Below, piece after piece: positions 15,903 to 26,128 of a DNA stretch of 47,383 nt. The translations under genes and the position numbers were made by a program. The notes beneath the pieces were generated by a model. The model did not search any database. It saw only the letters and a program-made list of their open reading frames with translations, and was not told the DNA's origin. How positions within the stretch are numbered: the stretch's first letter is position 1; every line of letters starts with the position of its first letter. The DNA is from Microbacterium aurantiacum (GTDB taxonomy: Bacteria > Actinomycetota > Actinomycetes > Actinomycetales > Microbacteriaceae), in assembly GCF_002872075.1 (NCBI RefSeq), contig NZ_PGGU01000003.1:1-47383 (forward strand). Direction: 5' to 3'.

Positions 15903-16649
15903 TCAGTGAGACAGGGAGCCGGAGCCGAGGCGCACTCGGAGCCGCTCGAGGCCGCGCGCGGTGATCCGGACCTGCGGCGGTGACGGCACGAGCTCGCCGT
16001 CGGCGTCGCGGTGCGGCGGCTGCGCACGCTCCGCCATGTATCCGGAGTCGAGCGTCGACGCGTACGGCCGCCACCGGCGCTTTTCACCTCGATAGATCCA
16101 CCGGATCTCGGCGAGGGACGCGAAGAGCCGGTCACGGCCCGTCGAGATTCCGGCGCGGGTCAGCAGCGCTGCGGCATCGGCGACCGCGTAGTCACCCTCG
16201 GCCGATGCCAACTCGTCCCACGCCTCAGCCTTCGGCGTCAGCACCTCGATCTGCTGGTGCGCTTCCGAGATCAGTTCGTTCGCCGCGGTGACCGCCCGCG
16301 CGAGCAACTGCTCACGCGACTCCGGCACGACGTAAGCACCGGATCGGCGAATGCTCGGCAACACCTCGTGCGTGATCCAGCGCTTGAACGCCCGGACGCC
16401 TGGCACGCGAGAACGAAGGATCGCGGAGAACAGGCCAGCCTCGCTGATGATCGTCGACTCCTGGACGCCGCCAGGGGTGTGCAGATTGCGCACCCCCTTC
16501 TCGTCCTCATCGAGCGTGCGAGTCATCGCCGACGTCGCCGAGTACCCGAGCACCATCGCTACGTCGACTGCGACGAACCACGGTTCGCCGTCGATCACGA
16601 CCGTGCGGACCACGACGCCCTCGAAGTCGAACACCTCGAGCGCGCTCAC
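15903..16649 (-). CDS. Phage antirepressor, BRO-N plus KilAC
   Basis: A 248-aa regulator. Residues 1-110 form a BRO-N domain (FVAVDVAMVLGYSATSAMTRTL, NLHTPGGVQESTIISEAGLF, RAFKRWITHEVLPSIRRSGAY). From about 130 a KilAC/ANT domain follows (DYAVADAAALLTRAGISTGRDRLF, WRPYASTLDSGYM, VRITARGLERLRVRL). Such proteins counteract the lysogenic repressor or affect early transcription. GTG 16649 overlaps the Xis-like gene's stop (GTGA), so it is produced in the early lytic operon right after Cro and Xis. Confidence 0.92.
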   Translation of the reverse strand: MSALEVFDFEGVVVRTVVIDGEPWFVAVDVAMVLGYSATSAMTRTLDEDEKGVRNLHTPGGVQESTIISEAGLFSAILRSRVPGVRAFKRWITHEVLPSIRRSGAYVVPESREQLLARAVTAANELISEAHQQIEVLTPKAEAWDELASAEGDYAVADAAALLTRAGISTGRDRLFASLAEIRWIYRGEKRRWRPYASTLDSGYMAERAQPPHRDADGELVPSPPQVRITARGLERLRVRLGSGSLSH

Positions 16650-16900
16650 GACTGCTCCTTCGTAGTGACGAGTGTCGAGCGCACGTAAGCGTCGATGTCA
16701 GCCCGCGCGTAGACCACTGTCTTTGCCGACGGTTTCGCATAGCGCGGCCCCTTACCTGCGTCGCGCATCCGCTGCAGCAAAGTCACGGTCATGCCGGGGA
16801 CTCGCTCACACACTTCCGACGGAGACAGCCAGACTGCGGGTTCTGCGGAGGCGCTACCGCGCGGCTTCAGCGGGGTGACATTCCCCTGCCGCGCGCTCAT
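16646..16900 (-). CDS. Excisionase-like HTH protein
   Basis: An 84-aa protein with a winged-helix of the excisionase/MerR-like kind: VWLSPSEVCERVPGMTVTLLQ, RDAGKGPRYAKP, VVYARADIDAYVRS. As the second gene of the early operon, close to the integrase, it is a good candidate for Xis, the directionality factor needed for prophage excision; a transcription regulator is the alternative. ATG 16900 overlaps the Cro-like stop codon (ATGA). Confidence 0.7.
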   Translation of the reverse strand: MSARQGNVTPLKPRGSASAEPAVWLSPSEVCERVPGMTVTLLQRMRDAGKGPRYAKPSAKTVVYARADIDAYVRSTLVTTKEQS

Positions 16901-17175
16901 GCCGCCGCCCGACGCATCTCGGCGGCGGCTTTCTGCTCCGGGGCCTCTGCGCGGTGCGCGATCTCTTCGAGGCTGAGGCCGAGCCAGGAGACGGCCCGAA
17001 AGAGTTCCACGAGGTTGAAGGTGGTCGATCCGTTGAGCCGCTTCCCCGCGGTGTGCTGGGTAATCCCGAGCACAAGGGCGAGTTCACTCGCGGTCTTCCG
17101 CTGGCGCGCCATCTCGGCGCGGATCTCGGCGGCGACGCTGAGTGCGGCTGCAGTCTCGGGTGTCTGCTTAGTCAT
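16897..17175 (-). CDS. Cro-like XRE repressor
   Basis: A 92-aa HTH protein (residues ~17-75: EIRAEMARQRKTASELALVLGI, TQHTAGKRLNGSTTFNLVELF). It opens the early lytic operon and is divergent from the cI-like repressor, with which it shares the recurring segments AEMxRQ, SxxLA and AELxxRAE/EEIAHRAE. They probably bind the same TCATTC operator set. The promoter has a perfect TTGACA -35 at 17206-17211 on this strand, with an operator between -35 and -10. Confidence 0.85.
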   Translation of the reverse strand: MTKQTPETAAALSVAAEIRAEMARQRKTASELALVLGITQHTAGKRLNGSTTFNLVELFRAVSWLGLSLEEIAHRAEAPEQKAAAEMRRAAA

Positions 17176-17261
17176 ACGGCCTATCGTGAATGACTAATCA
17201 TTCGCTGTCAAGCTGATCATTCATCTTGACGAAAAATCATTCACCCGGCAGACTGATCCCC
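17176..17261. promoter_or_regulatory. Divergent immunity switch: operators and two promoters
   Basis: Half-sites TCATTC occur at 17198-17203, 17217-17222 and 17237-17242, spaced 19-20 bp, and an inverted GAATGA at 17188-17193 pairs with the first across 4 bp. For the Cro-like gene the -35 TTGACA (17206-17211, minus) sits on one side of the GAATGA/TCATTC operator and the -10 near 17182-17187 on the other. For the cI-like gene the -35 TTGACG (17226-17231) and a weak -10 CAGACT (17249-17254, 17-bp spacer) bracket the third site. The predicted cI start point falls at its ATG, so this mRNA is probably leaderless. Confidence 0.65.
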
Positions 17262-17609
17262 ATGGACGATGAAGAACTCGCCAAGCGCTTCTCCGACGCC
17301 GTGGTGTCCGAGATCAAAGCCGAGATGGGCCGTCAGGATCTCTCCTCGCGCGGCCTCGCAAAGCTGATCGGTTCGAACCCGCAGTTCGTCTCGTCCCGTC
17401 TCGACGGAGGAAACCCGCGTACGGGCGAACGGGTCATCCTGAACATCCGAGACATCATCGTGATCGCCAGCGCCCTCGGCATGCCATGGGCAGAGTTGAT
17501 GACCCGTGCCGAGAATGTCGCACGTCGCCAGGATGATTACGACCTGGTCGCCAACGAGTCGATCAACGAGTTCCCCGAAGGCAACGACGCGGATTTCGAA
17601 TCCGCATGA
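17262..17609 (+). CDS. cI-like lysogeny repressor, XRE family
   Basis: A 115-aa HTH protein (SEIKAEMGRQDLSSRGLAKLIGS, PQFVSSRLDGGN, IASALGMPWAELMTRAE) with an acidic C-terminal tail and no LexA-type self-cleavage domain. It is divergent from the Cro-like gene and followed by an ImmA-type protease, so it is the likely target of that protease. ATG 17262 has no ribosome-binding site but a suitable promoter placing transcription start at the ATG; an upstream TTG at 17226 is part of that promoter. Repression of the early operon through TCATTC sites is inferred. Confidence 0.85.
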   Translation: MDDEELAKRFSDAVVSEIKAEMGRQDLSSRGLAKLIGSNPQFVSSRLDGGNPRTGERVILNIRDIIVIASALGMPWAELMTRAENVARRQDDYDLVANESINEFPEGNDADFESA

Positions 17610-17634
17610 CCGCACTTCACCAAGGGAGACCCAG

Positions 17635-18072
17635 ATGGACATCTGGAATCTTGCGTCCGATCTCGGCCTGACCGTCCGCGAGTATCGCGGCATCCACCGC
17701 AGCGGATACGCACCCGGGAACAACCAGATCGAACTCACGCCGGGGATGCGTGGCCGCATCCTCCGCGGGGTCATGTGCCATGAGATCGCCCATCACGTAC
17801 TCGGGCACCGACCGACTGACTTCGGACTCATCCGAAAGCGCCAGGAGGCCGCCGCGAATGTCTGGGCGGCGCAGACGCTCATCACGCCGGAGGCGTACGC
17901 CGAAGCAGAGCACCACCGCGACGGCCACGTCACCGCGATGGCGATCGACCTGAACGTTCCGGACGAGCTCGTCGTCGTGTACCGCAGCACACTGCTCCGC
18001 ACCGAAGGAACCGTCTACATCGACCCGCGCATGGGCACCGGGCAGTTCGCTCACCGCATCGAGGTGGGCTGA
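17635..18072 (+). CDS. ImmA/IrrE family metallopeptidase
   Basis: A 145-aa zinc peptidase with the motif CHEIAHHVLGH (H49, E50, H53), followed by a helix with EAAANVWAAQTLI that supplies the third ligand region in this family. In ICEBs1- and phi105-type elements, ImmA cleaves the ImmR repressor to trigger induction. Here it follows the cI-like gene by 25 nt with an AAGGGAGAC site, so the same function is likely. The repressor itself has no cleavage domain, which fits a dedicated protease. Confidence 0.9.
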   Translation: MDIWNLASDLGLTVREYRGIHRSGYAPGNNQIELTPGMRGRILRGVMCHEIAHHVLGHRPTDFGLIRKRQEAAANVWAAQTLITPEAYAEAEHHRDGHVTAMAIDLNVPDELVVVYRSTLLRTEGTVYIDPRMGTGQFAHRIEVG

Positions 18073-18073
18073 A

Positions 18074-19174
18074 ATGGCTGGCTCAATCACGCCCTACGAC
18101 ACGGCTCGAGGGCGCCGATACAGGGTGCGATATCGGAAGCCTGACAAGTCTCAGACCGATAAACGCGGGTTCAAGACAAAGAAGGATGCCGAACTCTTCC
18201 TGGCCACCGTGACGCTCTCGAAAGCCAGGGGCGAGTACTTGGATCCCACCGAGGGCAGGAAGACGCTCGCCGCCTTTAAGGAGGCCTGGGAGGCGGAACG
18301 GCTTGCCCCGCTGAAGCCCTCGTCCCGGCACGCGATGGAGACCGCATGGCGTGTGCACGTCGAACCGCGCTGGGGGGGCCGTGAGATTGCCGGAATCAAG
18401 CGGACCGAGATTGCGAGTTGGGTCTCGGAACTCAGCAATGAGAAGTCCGCACAGACCGTGCGCCGCATCATGTTCGTGCTATCTGGCGTTCTGGCAATCG
18501 CTGCGCGTGAACACTCGATTCCCCGTAACCCGGCCGTCGGTGTGCAACTCCCCGCGAAGCGTAGGAAGTCACCCCGCTATCTGACACACGCCCAAGTCGC
18601 GACGCTTTCCGGGTGCGCCCGAAACGAAAGTGAGAGCGCACTCATCGAGCTATTCGCATATTCAGGGCCGCGGTGGGGTGAGGCTGTCGCGATCCGCGTC
18701 CGGCACCTCAACATGCTGCGCCGCCGGATCCGCATCGAGGACAACGCCGTCATCGTGAAGGGCGTCTACGAGATCGGCACACCGAAGTCAGGCGCCGCTC
18801 GGGAGATTCCGATCCCGCCGCACCTGGTGAACCGGATCGCGAGGCTCTGCGAGGCCAAGGGGCCGGACGCCTTCGTTTTCGGCGACGGCGCAGCACCGAC
18901 CCCCTACCCTCACGCGACGAGCGGATGGTTCGTCGGAACAGTGCGACGCGCACGAGAGAAGGACCCGACGATCCCCGTGATCACGCCGCACGACCTCCGC
19001 CACACTGCAGCATCCCTCGCGGTCTCGTCTGGCGCCCACGTGAAAGCCGTGCAGCGGATGCTCGGACACGCCTCCGCGGCGATGACGCTCGACGTGTACG
19101 CCGACCTGTTCGACGACGATCTCGAGGCCGTGGCGCAGGCAATGAGCGCTGCGCGAGCGGCCGCCGTCTCGTGA
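18074..19174 (+). CDS. int: Tyrosine-type phage integrase
   Basis: A 366-aa site-specific recombinase inserting and excising the prophage. An N-terminal arm-binding-like segment (RYRVRYRKPDKSQTDKRGFK) and a SAM-like core domain (AWEAERLAPLKPSSRHAMET) precede the catalytic domain. Catalytic residues are R200 (YSGPRWGEA), H306 and R309 (HDLRH), H332 (LGHASAAMT) and the nucleophile Y342 (DVYADLF). It starts one base after the ImmA stop codon, so the three lysogeny genes are co-transcribed. Its place at the end of the phage genes marks this side of the prophage. Confidence 0.95.
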   Translation: MAGSITPYDTARGRRYRVRYRKPDKSQTDKRGFKTKKDAELFLATVTLSKARGEYLDPTEGRKTLAAFKEAWEAERLAPLKPSSRHAMETAWRVHVEPRWGGREIAGIKRTEIASWVSELSNEKSAQTVRRIMFVLSGVLAIAAREHSIPRNPAVGVQLPAKRRKSPRYLTHAQVATLSGCARNESESALIELFAYSGPRWGEAVAIRVRHLNMLRRRIRIEDNAVIVKGVYEIGTPKSGAAREIPIPPHLVNRIARLCEAKGPDAFVFGDGAAPTPYPHATSGWFVGTVRRAREKDPTIPVITPHDLRHTAASLAVSSGAHVKAVQRMLGHASAAMTLDVYADLFDDDLEAVAQAMSAARAAAVS

Positions 19175-19280
19175 CACGCCACCGATCATGCAATGTTGCA
19201 CAGGTGGGCATACCTGGAGGATGATCAGTGTTGTTCTCGTTGTGATCGACCGCAAGGGATCTGACCGCTAACGACAAAGA

Positions 19281-19300
19281 CCCCCGACCGAAGTCGGGGG
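19281..19300 (+). terminator. Terminator after integrase
   Basis: A perfect 8-bp stem CCCCCGAC/GTCGGGGG with a CGAA tetraloop, preceded by AAAGA and followed by CCTGTGCCTTTCC. It can act for the integrase transcript and, in the other direction, for the YjzC-like gene whose stop lies 29 bp away. Confidence 0.75.
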
Positions 19301-19328
19301 CCTGTGCCTTTCCTAGAGGTTCACTGGA

Positions 19329-19520
19329 TCAAGCTGCTGCAACAGCTTCAACCAGATAGCGGTACGCGCATTCTCCCTTGCGGTCGATGCACGGCGGGAA
19401 CGTAGCTCCGCGCTCGTGGCGCGTGACGACTCCGTACTGATCGGCCCAGTCTCCGTCGAACGGAACCCGCTGGCCCGTCTTCCAGGCCCCATCGGGCCCC
19501 TGCGGCATATGCATGGTCAT
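19329..19520 (-). CDS. YjzC-like small protein
   Basis: A 63-aa protein whose middle reads KTGQRVPFDGDW, QYGVVTRHERGATFPPC and AYRYLVEA. This resembles YjzC-like proteins, which have a GQ.AP..G segment, a G..FPP motif and a final Y.LV; their function is unknown. ATG 19520 has an unusually strong purine-rich AGGAGGTGAAGGAGT leader. It lies between the integrase and nrdF, so it could be the last prophage gene or the first host gene. An 18-bp palindrome lies upstream. Confidence 0.65.
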   Translation of the reverse strand: MTMHMPQGPDGAWKTGQRVPFDGDWADQYGVVTRHERGATFPPCIDRKGECAYRYLVEAVAAA

Positions 19521-19548
19521 ACTCCTTCACCTCCTCTCCTCGTGAGCT

Positions 19549-19566
19549 CGTGCCGACGTCGGCACG
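19549..19566. promoter_or_regulatory. 18-bp perfect palindrome upstream of YjzC-like gene
   Basis: CGTGCCGACGTCGGCACG is a perfect palindrome starting 29 bp upstream of the YjzC-like start codon. It could be a regulator-binding site or an mRNA hairpin. A second inverted repeat, GCACGAG/CTCGTGC around TGT, lies at 19679-19695, and a direct repeat of CGTGGGCA at 19663-19681. Confidence 0.45.
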
Positions 19567-19769
19567 ACAACGAGGAAGGGTCCCCACAGATGCGTGAGGA
19601 CCCTTCAGCCGGGTTGCCAAGGAGCGCGACGTCGCCGTCGCGCCGACTCCATGTCGATGACGCGTGGGCAAAACGTGGGCACGAGTGTCTCGTGCTTCAC
19701 TCCGCTCGAGCGATAGTCCAGTGCTGCCCATCTTCACCTCCTGGCAAAATTCATGGATGATCTGGGCTT

Positions 19770-22922
<3,153 letters not shown>

Positions 22923-22926
<4 letters not shown>

Positions 22927-23363
22927 TGCAGTTCCAGCTTCCACCGTCGTTCCAATCCGTCGCTCACGCGATCCACGTCGTCCTGCGTGCCGAAGATTTC
23001 GAGCCGGTACAAGTGCGGCACCTGACACTTGCGGCTGATGATGTCACCGGCGAGACAGAAGGACTCGCCGAAGTTGGTGTTGCCTGCGGAGATGACCCCG
23101 CGGATGTGGCGCCGGTTGCGCTCGTCGTTGAGGAACCGGATCACCTGCTTGGGGACGGCGCCGCTTTCGACGCCGCGCCCCTCACCCCCGCCGTAGGTGG
23201 GAGTGACCAGCACGAAGGGCTCGTCGATGACGAGGTCGCCCTCCTGCCGGTGGAGCGGGATGCGCGTCGCCGGAAGCCCGAGCTTCTCGACGAAGCGCGC
23301 CGTGTTGCCGGACACGCTCGAGAAATACACCAGGAGCGGCGCGGCTGTCGCGACGGCGCTCAT
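22923..23363 (-). CDS. nrdI: Flavodoxin-like NrdI
   Basis: A 146-aa flavoprotein that provides the oxidant for assembling the Mn(III)2-tyrosyl radical in NrdF. The FMN-binding start [33 protein letters not shown] and [17 protein letters not shown] are typical of NrdI. It lies six bases after the nrdH stop codon and overlaps nrdE by 4 nt, so the four genes form one operon. Confidence 0.96.
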
Positions 23364-23369
23364 GGTGCG

Positions 23370-23603
23370 TCACGCCAGGCGGGAGGCGAGTGCGTCGATC
23401 TTGTCGGGACGGAAGCCCGACCAGTGGTCCTCGTCGGTGACGACGACCGGCGCCTGCATGTAGCCCAGCGCCTTGACCTGCTCCAGGGCCGTCGGGTCCT
23501 CCGACAGGTCGTGGATCTCGTACTCGATGCCCTTGGCATCCAGCGCGCGGTAGGTTGCGTTGCACTGGACGCAGGACGGCTTGGTGTAGACCGTGATCGA
23601 CAT
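23370..23603 (-). CDS. nrdH: Glutaredoxin-like NrdH
   Basis: A 77-aa thiol reductant for NrdE. The active site CVQC is in ITVYTKPSCVQCNATYRAL, and the C-terminal WSGFRPDKIDAL segment is characteristic of NrdH rather than of true glutaredoxins; it is normally reduced by thioredoxin reductase. It is the first gene of nrdHIEF. The 5' leader carries a GC-rich hairpin (23629-23634 pairing with 23644-23649) and the promoter region has an NrdR-box-like sequence. Confidence 0.96.
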   Translation of the reverse strand: MSITVYTKPSCVQCNATYRALDAKGIEYEIHDLSEDPTALEQVKALGYMQAPVVVTDEDHWSGFRPDKIDALASRLA

Positions 23604-23654
23604 CTCATCCCCTCAGATTCTTTGATTTCCCGGCAGGCCCCCCGCCGGGAGTTC

Positions 23655-23672
23655 AATACTACATATGGGTAC
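23655..23672 (-). promoter_or_regulatory. nrdH promoter with NrdR-box-like site
   Basis: On the plus strand AATACTACATATGGGTAC aligns with the NrdR core (CwAtATaTwG) at 8 of 10 positions. It overlaps a possible -10, TAGTAT, read on the minus strand at 23656-23661. A second ACTACA/TGTA-containing sequence lies at 23703-23719. NrdR normally binds paired boxes; here only the first is convincing. Confidence 0.45.
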
Positions 23673-23717
23673 GGACATTGGGGGCGACCACAAGGGCTAG
23701 TAGTTACATCCCTGTAG

Positions 23718-23893
23718 TTTTCCACCGCTCTCCCCTGTTACAACACAGGTTCTCCACCGTTTCTTCCACAGGCGCAGGTGCTCACGGAACGGTCTCGAAG
23801 CGCGGAATTCTGCGGCTCCGAACCTCCTTCGCCGGATCCATCCACAGGGGGCACCATACGCGGGGCATCCGACATCCGATTTCCTGTGGAAAG
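23718..23893. promoter_or_regulatory. Cluster of DnaA-box-like sequences
   Basis: Within the 368-bp region between nrdH and the MFS gene I see TTTTCCACC (23718-23726), TTCTCCACC (23750-23758), TCTTCCACA (23762-23770), CCATCCACA (23838-23846) and, on the minus strand, CTTTCCACA (23885-23893). Three of them match the TTWTNCACA DnaA box at 7 or 8 of 9 bases. No gene is supported between 23604 and 23971. Confidence 0.4.
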
Positions 23894-23971
23894 GACCCTC
23901 CGGCGTGTCGTCGGCGTGTCGCATCCGCTCGGACTTCGACGGTCGCCGCCGGTCACCGGTACCGTGGTCTG

Positions 23972-25183
23972 GTGGCGGGATATCGGGATCTTCTTCGCAC
24001 GCCCGGAGTGGCGCGCATGATCGCGGCTCAGCTGACCGCGCGGTTCCCCAACGGCATGGCGTCGCTGGCGATCCTGCTGCATGTGGAGCAGCAGACCGGC
24101 TCCTACGGCGCCGCCGGCCTCGTGCTCGCCGCGACCTCGGTCGGGCAGGCCGTCGCCGGTCCGGTGACCAGTCGGTGGATGGGCGTCTGGGGCATGCGGC
24201 GCGTCATCACGCTCACGCTCAGCGTCTGCGTCGTCGCCGTGATCGCGCTCGCCCTGCTTCCGCTGAACGTTCCGGGGTACATGGCGCTCGGCATGCTCGC
24301 GGGCCTGTCGACTCCGCCGATCCAGTCCGCCGCGCGCACCATCTACCCGAAGCTGGTCAACTCGTCGCAGCTGACTCCCCTGTTCTCGCTCGACGCCTCA
24401 CTGCAGGAGATCATCTGGATCATCGCGCCGGTGGTCATCACGCTCGTCTCCACCCAGGTCGGCACCGTGCAGGGGCTGCTGCTCGTCGCGATCATCCTCG
24501 TCGGCGGAGGCGCCTGGTTCATCCTGTCGCCCGAGGTCGGCCGCGTCCGCATCCCGCGCAGCCGGAACGCGTTCGGCAAGGTCGTGCTGAAGCCCCCGGT
24601 CATGCTCGCGACGGTCATCGGCTTCCTCCTCATCGGGGCGTGCGCGGCCGTCGAGGTCGGCGTGGTGGCGACCTTCGATCACGGCAGTCTCGCCGCCGGC
24701 CTCGTGCTCGCGGTGTTCTCGGTCGGCAGCCTCGCCGGCGGCCTCGCGTTCGGGCACATCCCGATCGGCCCATGGGCGATGGCTCGGCGCTTCGTCATCA
24801 TCACCATCGGCCTCTCGCTGACCATGGTCTCGCTCGACGCCTTCTGGCTGGGCGGCACGCTGATCCTCGCCGGCATCGGCATCGCCCCGGCCCTCGCGGT
24901 GCTGTTCGCGATCACAACGGCGAGCGTGAAGTTCAGCGAGACGGCTGAGGCCTTCGGCTGGGCCGGAACCGGGCAGCTCATCGGCGCCGCAGCCGGATCC
25001 GCCATCGGGGGCTTCCTCGTCGACGCCACCGGCGGGGCCCGCGGCGCCTACCTGGCCGCGGCGCTGTTCGCCGCGGTGGGCCTGATCGTCTCCGTCGTCT
25101 TCGTCCGTTCCTTCCCCGACCTGCGTCACCGCGATCCCAGCCCCTATCCAGACACCGAACCTGTGGCGGTCACCCCCTCATGA
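23972..25183 (+). CDS. MFS transporter
   Basis: A 403-aa integral membrane protein with about 12 hydrophobic helices, for example GLVLAATSVGQAVAGPVTS, VITLTLSVCVVAVIALALL and AAGLVLAVFSVGSLAGGLAF. The first loop sequence RFPNGMASLAI and the following helices resemble MFS exporters of the small-molecule/drug type. Substrate unknown. GTG 23972 is chosen because it gives a normal MFS N-terminus, and TACCGT six bases upstream could be a -10 for a leaderless mRNA; the open frame extends far upstream through non-coding sequence. It overlaps the sugar kinase gene by 4 nt. Confidence 0.88.
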   Translation: MAGYRDLLRTPGVARMIAAQLTARFPNGMASLAILLHVEQQTGSYGAAGLVLAATSVGQAVAGPVTSRWMGVWGMRRVITLTLSVCVVAVIALALLPLNVPGYMALGMLAGLSTPPIQSAARTIYPKLVNSSQLTPLFSLDASLQEIIWIIAPVVITLVSTQVGTVQGLLLVAIILVGGGAWFILSPEVGRVRIPRSRNAFGKVVLKPPVMLATVIGFLLIGACAAVEVGVVATFDHGSLAAGLVLAVFSVGSLAGGLAFGHIPIGPWAMARRFVIITIGLSLTMVSLDAFWLGGTLILAGIGIAPALAVLFAITTASVKFSETAEAFGWAGTGQLIGAAAGSAIGGFLVDATGGARGAYLAAALFAAVGLIVSVVFVRSFPDLRHRDPSPYPDTEPVAVTPS

Positions 25184-26088
25184 GCATCCCCTCCCCTGCC
25201 GTCTCGCCGGCGATCGTCTGCGTCGGCGAGACGATGGCCCTGATCGTGCCCACCGGTGCCGCGCTGGCCGACGCCGACACCGCGACCATCGGGCTCGCCG
25301 GCGCCGAATCGAACGTCACCGCGGGAATCGTCGCCGCCGGCCATCGTGCGGCCTGGGCCTCCCGGCTGGGCGATGACCCGCTCGGGTCGCGGATCGTGTC
25401 GGAGCTCGCACGTCGCGGCATCGAGCTGTGGGTCGAACGAGACCCGGATGCTCCCACGGGCGTGATGTTCAAGGACCCCGGCGCCGAGAACTCGTCCGTC
25501 TACTACTACCGCCGCGGCTCGGCCGCGGCGGCGATGGCACCCGGCTTCCTCGCCCCCGAGCGGCTCGCCGGTGTGCGGATCGTGCACACCACCGGGATCA
25601 CCCCGGCGCTGTCCCCGTCCTCCCGGGCGATGGTCGACCGGCTCTTCGCCGACGCACGTTCGGCCGGCGCTCTGGTCTCCTTCGACGTCAACGACCGCCG
25701 TCCGCTGTGGAGCATGGAGGATGCCGCGGCCACCCTCGCCCGACTCGCCGACGCCGCTGACATCTGCTTCGTGGGACGCGACGAGGCGGAGCGGATCTGG
25801 GGGACGCGCACGGCAGAGGAGATCCGCGCGCACCTGCCAGGAACGGGACTGCTCGTCGTCAAGGACGGCGACGTCGGCGCCACCGCTTTCGACGGCGACG
25901 CCGATCCCGTCTTCGTCCCGGCTCCCCGCGTCGACGTCGTGGAGCCGGTGGGCGCTGGTGATGCCTTCGCCTCGGGCTTCCTCGCGGCGACCCTGGAGGA
26001 TCGCCCGCTGATCGAGCGTCTCGCCGCAGGTCACGCCGCCGCGGCGCGGGTGCTCACGATCACCGCGGACATGCCGCCGATCGACTGA
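25180..26088 (+). CDS. PfkB-family sugar kinase, KDG-kinase-like
   Basis: A 302-aa ribokinase-family enzyme. The sugar-binding signature GAESNVTAG is at 41-49 and the ATP/catalytic motif EPVGAGDAFASGF at 255-267, with the base D261. The segment YYYRRGSAAAAM at 108-119 resembles the substrate loop of 2-keto-3-deoxygluconate kinases, so phosphorylation of KDG or a similar keto sugar acid is the best guess. ATG overlaps the MFS stop codon (ATGA), so the two are coupled; the transporter may carry a related acid, but this is uncertain. Confidence 0.82.
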   Translation: MSIPSPAVSPAIVCVGETMALIVPTGAALADADTATIGLAGAESNVTAGIVAAGHRAAWASRLGDDPLGSRIVSELARRGIELWVERDPDAPTGVMFKDPGAENSSVYYYRRGSAAAAMAPGFLAPERLAGVRIVHTTGITPALSPSSRAMVDRLFADARSAGALVSFDVNDRRPLWSMEDAAATLARLADAADICFVGRDEAERIWGTRTAEEIRAHLPGTGLLVVKDGDVGATAFDGDADPVFVPAPRVDVVEPVGAGDAFASGFLAATLEDRPLIERLAAGHAAAARVLTITADMPPID

Positions 26089-26116
26089 AGCCACGCCCTC
26101 GACCGGCACGCCGTCC

Positions 26117-26122
26117 TAGGCT
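26117..26122 (+). promoter_or_regulatory. Possible leaderless -10 for hydrolase gene
   Basis: TAGGCT ends six bases before ATG 26129, which lacks a ribosome-binding site. This could be an internal promoter producing a leaderless mRNA for the hydrolase and acyl-CoA dehydrogenase genes. Confidence 0.4.
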
Positions 26123-26128
26123 GAGACC

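Larger units (their letters stand above)
1..19280. mobile_element. Temperate siphophage prophage, right-hand part
   Basis: The stretch contains a coherent set of phage genes: major capsid, prohead protease, portal, both terminase subunits, HNH endonuclease, SSB, exonuclease, antirepressor, Cro-like and cI-like regulators, an ImmA-type protease and a tyrosine integrase. The lytic genes run leftwards on the minus strand; the lysogeny genes run rightwards and end with the integrase. Tail and lysis genes are not in the window, so the element continues left of position 1. The right boundary is inferred from the integrase being the last phage gene; the exact attachment site was not resolved and may lie anywhere between about 19175 and 19769. 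I see no disabled structural gene in this part, although one accessory ORF (10940-11941) appears frameshifted. Confidence 0.93.

Noticed and set aside
19175..19330. tRNA gene as attachment site beside the integrase
   Set aside because: No tRNA-like fold or T-loop consensus was seen near the integrase.
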